A stretch of DNA of 29,614 nt. Origin: Lustribacter sp049512335. GTDB taxonomy: Bacteria; Vulcanimicrobiota; Vulcanimicrobiia; Vulcanimicrobiales; Vulcanimicrobiaceae. Both the position numbers and the translations under genes were made by a program. The notes beneath the pieces were generated by a model. It had not been told where the DNA came from. It saw only the letters and a program-made list of their open reading frames with translations, and ran no database searches. Below, piece by piece: positions 23,948 through 29,614 of the stretch. The stretch covers positions 1 to 29,614 of the forward strand of contig JBEKXE010000046.1 in the NCBI GenBank assembly GCA_049512335.1. The letters are read 5' to 3'. The stretch's first letter is position 1. Each line of letters starts with the position of its first letter.

Positions 23948-24873
23948 GCGGGCGCGTCGACGTTCACCACCATTTCTACGCGCCGGCCTACAACGCGCTG
24001 CTGGAGAGTCACGGCGGCATCCCGCCCTACAACAAACGCTGGTCGACCGAGAACTCGCTCGCCGAGATGGATCGCAGCGGGATCGGCACCGCGTTGCTGT
24101 CCACGTCGGCGGATATCGATATGCCGCGTGAAACCGCGCGCGCATGCAACGAGTACGCGGCCACGCTCGCGCAGCAGTTTCCCGGCCGCTTCGGCTTCTT
24201 CGCCGCGCTCCCCGTGCCGGACGTCGAGGGCAGCGTGCTGGAGATCGGACGTGCGCTCGACGATCTCGGGGCCCAGGGCATCGGCATGCTGACCAGCTAC
24301 GGCTCGACCTATCTCGGCGACCCGGCGTTCTGGCCGATCTTCGAGGAGCTCGATCGCCGGCGCGCCGTCGTCTTCGTCCATCCGCGGCTCAACGCATGTT
24401 GCGCGAACATGGTCCCCGACATCGGGCCGACCGTCATCGAGTTCGGCACCGACACGACGCGCGCGATCGCGAGCCTCGTGTTCAGCGGCGCGGCGGGCAA
24501 GTTTCAGAACATCCGCTTCATCTTCTGCCACTCGGGCGGCACGATGCCGTTCCTGATCGAGCGCTTCGTCAACGTCGCGAAGATGCCGAAGATGGCCGAG
24601 CGCCTGCCCCACGGTCTGCTGCCCGAGTTGCGGCGCTTCTACTACGACACGGCACAGTCGTCGAACCGCGGCGCGATGTCGTCGCTGCGCGAGCTCGTCG
24701 CGCCGACCCAGGTCGTGTTCGGTTCGGATTACCCGTATCGCGAGGCCGTCGACCAGATCGAGGGGCTCGCCAACTGCGGCTACAGCGCCGACGAACTGCG
24801 CGGCATCGAGCGCGGCAACATCGCGGCCGTGCTAGCGGACTTGGGGCGCGATCACGTCCTCAGCGGGAAATGA
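23944..24873 (+). CDS. Amidohydrolase-2 family (ACMSD-like decarboxylase/hydrolase)
   Basis: 309-aa metal-dependent TIM-barrel protein of the group containing 2-amino-3-carboxymuconate-6-semialdehyde decarboxylase and gamma-resorcylate decarboxylase. Metal ligands: H8 and H10 in DVHHHF, H146 in VFVHPRL, H196 in FCHSGG and D262 in FGSDYPY. RFGFFAALPVPD is the typical early block. Members decarboxylate or hydrolyse ring-derived acids without oxygen. The ATG lies within the FAH stop (ATGA), so the two proteins are made together and probably act in sequence. The 3' end overlaps the convergent SBP10 gene by 42 bases. Confidence 0.92.
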   Translation: MSGRVDVHHHFYAPAYNALLESHGGIPPYNKRWSTENSLAEMDRSGIGTALLSTSADIDMPRETARACNEYAATLAQQFPGRFGFFAALPVPDVEGSVLEIGRALDDLGAQGIGMLTSYGSTYLGDPAFWPIFEELDRRRAVVFVHPRLNACCANMVPDIGPTVIEFGTDTTRAIASLVFSGAAGKFQNIRFIFCHSGGTMPFLIERFVNVAKMPKMAERLPHGLLPELRRFYYDTAQSSNRGAMSSLRELVAPTQVVFGSDYPYREAVDQIEGLANCGYSADELRGIERGNIAAVLADLGRDHVLSGK

Positions 24874-25785
24874 CGCCCTGAGCAGACCGTATTTCGCGGA
24901 GACGTCGATCAGCGGTTGCAAGAGCGCCGGACTGACGCGCTCGGGGTAGTACGCGCGCTTCTGGTTCGGGTTGATGGGCTGCTTGGTGTAGCTCTCGAGA
25001 ATTTTCGCCGATGCCTCGTGGTTCTTGTTGGCCCACGTTCCGGCTTCCGCAACCCCGTCGGCAAATCTGCGAATGACATCCGGATGGGCGTTCGCGTAGT
25101 CCAGCAAACAAAACCAGCCGCCGCCCAGCCACGTGTCGCCGATCGCATCGTTGACGTTGGCCACGACGCGCCCGCCGTTGGACAACAGTATCGTTTGGGT
25201 GGGTTCTTCGGCGACCACCGCATCGACGCGCCCGGCGGCCAGCGCCGCGCCCATGTCGGCATACGGAATTTCGATGAATCTGACCGCGTCCGTCGGGATG
25301 CCGTTCTTGTCGAGCCACGCCCAGGTCGCCATCTCGCTGACGCCCTTCAAGCTCGTGACGCCGACCGTCTTGCCGATCACATCCCGGGGCACGTGCAGGG
25401 GCGAACTCGCAAGCGCGATCAGCGAACCGGTGGGATGTTTGGATGAGTACGCGGCGCCCGGCGCGACCAGCACGAAGGGTATGCCGCGTTCGTGGGCGTT
25501 CGCAATCGTCACGACGGCGGCGGTTCCGATGTCGAGCGAGCCTCCGCTGACCGCCGCGGCGGTTGCGGGGCCGTTGGTCATAAAGGCCAGCTCGATGTCG
25601 AGGTTCCGCTTGCGAAAGAACCCTTGATCGACGCCGTAGAGCACGGCGGCGGTGATATCGATCGCGACGACGGCAACGCGGATTTTCGTCATCGGCTGCG
25701 CTTGGGCGCGACCGCGGCCGGCATACGCCGTGCCCGCCGCCGCGGCTCCGCCAACGATCAATGCGCGCCGTGAAAGCTCAAGCAC
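24832..25785 (-). CDS. ABC-type substrate-binding protein, NMT1/THI5/SsuA-like (SBP10)
   Basis: About 317 aa if started at GTG 25785, where a Tat-like signal follows (ELSRRALIVGGAAAAGTAY, ending AQA-Q). GGGAGG (25787-25792) is only one base from this GTG, which is unusually close, so the exact start is uncertain. Signature is diverged: W157-L-D-K-N-G-I-P-T with RFIEIP, losing the G-G-D core; the C-terminus SPALLQPLIDVSAKYGLL is typical. It overlaps the amidohydrolase gene by 42 bases convergently and is divergent from SBP11 with 55 bases between starts. Confidence 0.88.
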   Translation of the reverse strand: MLELSRRALIVGGAAAAGTAYAGRGRAQAQPMTKIRVAVVAIDITAAVLYGVDQGFFRKRNLDIELAFMTNGPATAAAVSGGSLDIGTAAVVTIANAHERGIPFVLVAPGAAYSSKHPTGSLIALASSPLHVPRDVIGKTVGVTSLKGVSEMATWAWLDKNGIPTDAVRFIEIPYADMGAALAAGRVDAVVAEEPTQTILLSNGGRVVANVNDAIGDTWLGGGWFCLLDYANAHPDVIRRFADGVAEAGTWANKNHEASAKILESYTKQPINPNQKRAYYPERVSPALLQPLIDVSAKYGLLRASFPAEDVIAPQVR

Positions 25786-25825
25786 GCCTCCCGACTTGCT
25801 CCCGCTAGGAGTAATTCCTGCGCAA

Positions 25826-25839
25826 GGCGGATTACCGCC
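25826..25839 (+). promoter_or_regulatory. Hairpin-forming inverted repeat abutting the SBP11 start
   Basis: GGCGG (25826-25830), loop ATTA, CCGCC (25835-25839), then one base before ATG 25841. The only good Shine-Dalgarno-like stretch, AGGAG at 25807-25811, is 29 bases from the ATG, with the hairpin in between. A translational control element is possible. Confidence 0.4.
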
Positions 25840-25840
25840 C

Positions 25841-26800
25841 ATGACGCAACCTATCTCGCGTAGATCCAGCCTGCTGGCGCTTGGAGCGGCAGCTTTGAGC
25901 GCTGCGGCGATCGAGCCGGTGCGAGCCGATCCGGCTCCGCTGCGCGTCGGCATCATCCCGATCTCGACCAACGCGCCGTACTATGCCGCGGACAAATTCG
26001 GCTATTTCACCGCCGAAAACGTCGCGGTTCAAGCGGAAGTGATTCGCGGCGGTGCGGCAGCGATTCCGGCGATGATGGGTGGTTCGATGGACGTCGTCTT
26101 CTCGAACTCGACGAGCATCGCGCAAGCGATCGCGCGCGGCCTCGATCTGCGCCTGATCTTGGCCGGCACGATCATCGGAAACAAACCGCCGGATCCGGGT
26201 GCGATTCTGAAACGCAAAGGCGATCCGCTGCACACCGGCAAGGACCTCGAAGGAAAGATCGTCGCGGTCAACACGCTGCGCGACGTGATCTGGATGACGG
26301 TGACTGCGTGGATCACGGCGACGGGCGGCGATCTCTCGAAAGTGCAGATCATCGAGTTGGGATTACCGGCGATGGTCGATGCGATCAAACAGAAACGCGT
26401 CGACGCCGCGCTGATCATCGATCCCTACCTCACCGTCGCCCTCGACGATCCGGTGATCGAACTGCTTGACTGGCCCTTGAGCAAGGTCTTCCCCGGCGGG
26501 CCGATGGCGTTCTTCACCGTATCGGGTGCGATGACGCAGCAGCGTCCGAACGACATCCGCGCGTTCATTCGCGCCTACAAGCGCGGCGCGGCGTGGTGCA
26601 CGGCCAACCTGACGAAACAAGTCTACTACGATCTGGTAGCGGGGTTCTCGGGCCTGAACGCCGATCTCGTGAAGCGCATGCCGACCGTGCCGGTGCAGTC
26701 GGACGTCGTGCCGGCCTCGTTGCCGAAGCTCACCGCACTGATGCGGCAAACGGGCTTGCTCGACGCCAACCTCGACCTGCGGCCGAAGATCTTCACCTAG
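25841..26800 (+). CDS. ABC-type substrate-binding protein, NMT1/THI5/SsuA-like (SBP11)
   Basis: 319 aa from ATG 25841, which places a clear twin-arginine signal at the N-terminus (ISRRSSLLALGAAALSAAA, ending VRA-D). Signature: W157-I-T-A-T-G-G-D-L with QIIELG, so the Asp after Trp-Ile is Thr. The C-terminus is also diverged (VPASLPKLTALMRQTGLL) and lacks the QPxID motif. It is the most distant of the eight signature-bearing members and so may bind a different ligand class. It is divergent from SBP10. A 5-bp GC stem (26803-26818) follows the stop but has no T-run. Confidence 0.9.
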   Translation: MTQPISRRSSLLALGAAALSAAAIEPVRADPAPLRVGIIPISTNAPYYAADKFGYFTAENVAVQAEVIRGGAAAIPAMMGGSMDVVFSNSTSIAQAIARGLDLRLILAGTIIGNKPPDPGAILKRKGDPLHTGKDLEGKIVAVNTLRDVIWMTVTAWITATGGDLSKVQIIELGLPAMVDAIKQKRVDAALIIDPYLTVALDDPVIELLDWPLSKVFPGGPMAFFTVSGAMTQQRPNDIRAFIRAYKRGAAWCTANLTKQVYYDLVAGFSGLNADLVKRMPTVPVQSDVVPASLPKLTALMRQTGLLDANLDLRPKIFT

Positions 26801-26902
26801 AACGCGGTGTAGGCCGCGCTCCACTGTGAGATTTGGTGTCCGCGAGCAGATCGTTCTGATCTCATGCGTTCCGCTGATTTTGCATCGGTGAGGCGAACCG
26901 CG

Positions 26903-27919
26903 TTACCGTAACGCTGCCGGCGAGTTCTCGCCCAAATCACGCGGCGTTCGAAGCGAACGGTCGAGGAGGCGCGTAAGGGCGTCCAACTCGAGGATCGAGC
27001 CGACCGCAACGTCGTTGAGCTTCGCCAACTCGAGCGCGGCTCCGGTGAGCGCGTCGATTTCCAGCGGACGGTTGACCAAGGCGTCGCGCAGCATCGTGGT
27101 CAGGTGCTTGCTGCGGCTGAGTTGTTCGAGGTGGCTTTCGGCCGTCGCATCCGGCATGACGTCGAACGACGCCGCGAGCGTCATCGCCTCGCGCATGACG
27201 TGGGCGAGCTTTCCGCGGACGATCGGGTCGGCGCACATCTCGGCCGGCGTGGCCCGCGTCAACGCGCTCATGGGTTGGATCGCGATGTCGGTCACGAGCT
27301 TACGCCAGATCGCCGTGCGAATCTGCGTCGTCGTCGTCGCCTGCACGAGGCCCGCGGTAAAGGCCGCGGCCAAGTCTGCGGTGCGCGGCTTCGGGACGTT
27401 GTCGATCTCGCCGAGATGCAGGCGGACGACCGCGTTCGCATGCACGAGACCCGGCCGGTGAACGACGGTCGCCGTTTCGAGCACACCGCCGACGACCTCG
27501 GCGGACGAGATCGTTCGTCCGATCCGGCCGTCGGGGTCGACCGCCACGATCGGCCGGTTGACGTGAACGGGGGAGTGTGAGAAATACCACCACGGAATCC
27601 CGGCCTGGATCGCGACGACCGTGCGCAGCGGTCCGAAGAGCGAGGCGTGCTCGGTGACGGCGGCGGCGATGTCGTGGGCTTGAACGCACAGCACCGTCAC
27701 CCCGCCGGCGGCGGCTTGTTCGTCGTCGTGCAGCACGCTGAAGTGCACGCGCTCCGGATGCTCGCGCGTTGCATGCTCGATCTGGACGCGCCGCCGTAAC
27801 GGCTTCTTGCCGGGCTCCCCGCGGCTGATCAAGACGGCGTCGTTTCCGTTACGCGCCAGCGTCACCGCGAGGAGCGTGCCGACGGCGCCGGCGCCGATGA
27901 CGGAATAATGTACGGCCAT
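26903..27919 (-). CDS. Ketopantoate reductase (ApbA/PanE) family protein
   Basis: 338 aa from ATG 27919, where the Rossmann strand begins at once (HYSVIGAGAVGTLLA; glycines G9, G11 and G14). The C-terminal helical domain has the family lysine in IWRKLVTDIAIQPMSALT and the late NRPLEIDALTGAALELAK block. Family members reduce 2-dehydropantoate to pantoate with NADPH in pantothenate synthesis. E. coli PanE has Asn at two positions after that lysine (KLAVNCVINPLTA); here they are Asp and Gln, so a different 2-keto acid substrate is possible. It lies 84 bases downstream of the S9 peptidase on the same strand, and 102 bases separate it from the SBP11 stop. Confidence 0.85.
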   Translation of the reverse strand: MAVHYSVIGAGAVGTLLAVTLARNGNDAVLISRGEPGKKPLRRRVQIEHATREHPERVHFSVLHDDEQAAAGGVTVLCVQAHDIAAAVTEHASLFGPLRTVVAIQAGIPWWYFSHSPVHVNRPIVAVDPDGRIGRTISSAEVVGGVLETATVVHRPGLVHANAVVRLHLGEIDNVPKPRTADLAAAFTAGLVQATTTTQIRTAIWRKLVTDIAIQPMSALTRATPAEMCADPIVRGKLAHVMREAMTLAASFDVMPDATAESHLEQLSRSKHLTTMLRDALVNRPLEIDALTGAALELAKLNDVAVGSILELDALTRLLDRSLRTPRDLGENSPAALR

Positions 27920-28003
27920 GGCGGCTAGGGTGATGCACGGGCGTGAAGGGCGCGGGAAGATACTGCGAAGAAGCGGCGGCCCGCCCTTCATATCCCGCGC
28001 CTT

Positions 28004-29614
28004 TCAGCGCAGGAACGGAGTGACGTCTTCCTCGGGCGCGGCCGGCTCGTTGCGGCCGCCGAGATGTTCGGCGAAGAACGCTTCCATCGCGGCGACGAAG
28101 CGGCGGTTGTTCTCGGGACGTGCGAAGCCGTGGCCCTCGTCCTCGAAAACGACGTACGTGACCGGGCGGCTGTTGGCGCGCATCGCGGTGACGATCTGGT
28201 CGGACTCGGCGATCTTCACGCGCGGGTCGTTCGCGCCTTGCGCGATCAGCAGCGGCGCGGTGATCCGGTCCGCTTTGAAGAGCGGGGACTGCGCGTTGAG
28301 GAAGGCCTCGTCTTCACCCATGCGCCGGGTGAATTCGGTGCGCATCGGCGCCCAGTACGGCGGAATCGAGTTCAAGAGCGTGTTCAGGTTCGACGGGCCG
28401 ACGACGTCGACGCCGCACGCGAACGCCTCCGGCGAGAACGCCAGCGCGGTGAGCACGGCATACCCGCCGTAGCTGCCGCCGAAGATACCGACGCGCGCAG
28501 CATCGGCGATGCCCTGCGCAACGGCCCACTCCTTCGCATCGAGCAGATCGGTGCGCATCGTACCGGCCCACTGGCGGTCGCCGGCGTTGAGGAACGCTTT
28601 GCCGTAGCCGGCCGAGCCGCGGAAGTTGACCTGCAGCACCGCATAACCGCGATTCGCGAGCAGCTGCGCCATCGCATTGAAGCCCCAGTCGTCGCGCGCC
28701 CAGGGCCCGCCGTGAACGTAGAGCACCAGCGGCAACGCGCCGGATGCGTTGGGCGGGCGCGTGAGATAGCCGTGCAGCTCGAGGCCGTCGCGGGCCGGAA
28801 AGGCGATCGGCGTCATCGGCGCGAGCGCATAGCCGCTGAGCGCGGGACGCGTGTCGAAGAGTTTGGTCAACGCCTTGCCGGCCCGTTCGTAGACCCAGAA
28901 CGCGGGGGAGGCGGCGTCGCGTACTTCGGAGATCACCCAGCGCGCATCGTCGCGGTCGCAGATCGTCACCGAGAAATCGCCGCGCAGGCCCGCGCGCAGC
29001 GCGGCGAAGTCGCCGGCGTAGTCCGCGTCGATCACGTGCCACTCGGCACGGTCGCGCTGGATGCGCGCGGCGATCAGGTCTTTCGTGCGGCGCGAGACGA
29101 CGACGTCGCCGACGTCGTAGACCGGGTCGTCGACGATCGGCAGCGCCGCACCGCTCGCAACGTCGTAGCGGACGAGCCGCTTGGCGTTGGCGCCGTAGGC
29201 GGTGATGACGTACAGACCGCGACCGTCGGGCGTGAACCCGACGATCGACGGAATACCGTCATCGGGTGTGGGCTCGATCAAGGTTCGCCAGGCCGCTGAC
29301 GGCTGATCGCGCACCAGGATGGCGTACGAGCCGTCGGGGTTCGCGCGAATCGCCGCGCGCACGATCAGGTTGGTATCCGCCGTCCAGCCGGCCACGTCGC
29401 CCGGATTCTCGGTGTCGAGTTTGCCGTCGCCGCTTGCGAGCGAGATCCGATGGACGTCGAAATAACGCCGGTCGCGCAGGTTCAGGCCGACTAGCAGCGT
29501 GTCCGGCTGATCGTCGTCCACGCCGAGCAAGCCAGCCCGCACGCCGGCGTGAGGCGTGAGGTCGACCGCGTCGCCGCGACCGGGATCGACGGCGACCACG
29601 TGAAAGTTCTCATC
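28004..29614 (-). CDS. S9 family (prolyl oligopeptidase-type) serine peptidase, 5' partial
   Basis: The frame runs open off the right edge (upstream codons read DENFHVVAVDPGRG, typical of the propeller repeat of these enzymes), so at least 536 C-terminal residues are here. The first part is a beta-propeller (VVVSRRTKDLIAARI, DARWVISEVRDAASPAFWVY), followed by the alpha/beta-hydrolase catalytic domain beginning around PMTPIAFPARDGLELHGYL. The triad is visible: Ser in GGSYGGYA (codon 28472-28474), Asp in GANDPRVK (28226-28228) and His in DEGHGF (28130-28132). YVHGGPWARDDWGFN is the usual oxyanion-hole segment. It cleaves short peptides after proline or other residues, in cytoplasm or periplasm; the signal region is outside the window. 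Confidence 0.93.
   Translation of the reverse strand, partial: DENFHVVAVDPGRGDAVDLTPHAGVRAGLLGVDDDQPDTLLVGLNLRDRRYFDVHRISLASGDGKLDTENPGDVAGWTADTNLIVRAAIRANPDGSYAILVRDQPSAAWRTLIEPTPDDGIPSIVGFTPDGRGLYVITAYGANAKRLVRYDVASGAALPIVDDPVYDVGDVVVSRRTKDLIAARIQRDRAEWHVIDADYAGDFAALRAGLRGDFSVTICDRDDARWVISEVRDAASPAFWVYERAGKALTKLFDTRPALSGYALAPMTPIAFPARDGLELHGYLTRPPNASGALPLVLYVHGGPWARDDWGFNAMAQLLANRGYAVLQVNFRGSAGYGKAFLNAGDRQWAGTMRTDLLDAKEWAVAQGIADAARVGIFGGSYGGYAVLTALAFSPEAFACGVDVVGPSNLNTLLNSIPPYWAPMRTEFTRRMGEDEAFLNAQSPLFKADRITAPLLIAQGANDPRVKIAESDQIVTAMRANSRPVTYVVFEDEGHGFARPENNRRFVAAMEAFFAEHLGGRNEPAAPEEDVTPFLR

Noticed and set aside
26803..26862. Two 5-bp stems after SBP11 (CGCGG/CCGCG at 26803-26818 and AGATC/GATCT at 26848-26862) as a terminator.
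   Set aside because: Neither is followed by a T-run and both stems are short, so an intrinsic terminator is not supported.

Overview
This is a gene-dense, high-GC (roughly two-thirds G+C) bacterial chromosome segment. It holds 28 protein genes, two of them cut by the window edges, plus one short ORF or gene remnant. No gap between genes exceeds 270 bases. I see no tRNA, rRNA, CRISPR array, insertion sequence, integrase or phage gene, and no transcriptional regulator. All eleven substrate-binding proteins carry Sec- or Tat-type signal peptides ending in AxA-like sites and none has a convincing lipobox, which points to a diderm (Gram-negative-type) cell. GTG starts and 4-base GTGA/ATGA stop-start overlaps are common. 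The gene mix fits soil or peat organisms such as Candidatus Eremiobacterota, or Rokubacteria- or Burkholderiales-like catabolic generalists, but I cannot fix the phylum from sequence alone.

Layout. (A) 1-9499, all + strand and probably one transcript: a two-domain VOC protein (extradiol-dioxygenase-like, 5' end missing), a small secreted protein, Rieske oxygenase 1, substrate-binding protein SBP1, Rieske oxygenase 2, iron/family-1-type SBP2, a thiamine-diphosphate enzyme, an ornithine-cyclodeaminase/mu-crystallin-family enzyme, and SBP3. (B) 9493-13226: a minus-strand operon of SBP4, a luciferase-like monooxygenase and a 66-aa protein, divergent from SBP5 (amino-acid-type, LivJ-like). (C) 13231-16818: a CocE-type esterase divergent from a beta-keto-acid cleavage enzyme (DUF849), then class I fructose-bisphosphate aldolase. 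(D) 16799-21887: SBP6 divergent from SBP7 plus a PEBP-family protein, then an O-methyltransferase/SBP8 operon divergent from SBP9. (E) 21891-26800: an unrecognised coiled-coil protein, a fumarylacetoacetase-family hydrolase translationally coupled to an amidohydrolase, then SBP10 divergent from SBP11. (F) 26903-29614: a ketopantoate-reductase-like protein and an S9 prolyl oligopeptidase-type peptidase (5' end beyond the window).

The striking feature is eleven periplasmic substrate-binding proteins in 29.6 kb with no ABC permease or ATPase. Eight belong to one NMT1/THI5/SsuA-like paralogous family with a shared central signature, and eight of the eleven lie in or beside four divergently transcribed SBP units. 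They are interleaved with enzymes of the kinds used to open and degrade rings: Rieske hydroxylation, VOC ring cleavage, FAH and amidohydrolase steps, flavin monooxygenation, O-methyl transfer, and TPP-dependent or DUF849 C-C cleavage. My inference is a modular periplasmic capture and degradation island for varied small organic, probably aromatic or heterocyclic, compounds, whose binding proteins share permeases encoded elsewhere or work without them. Substrates cannot be assigned from sequence.
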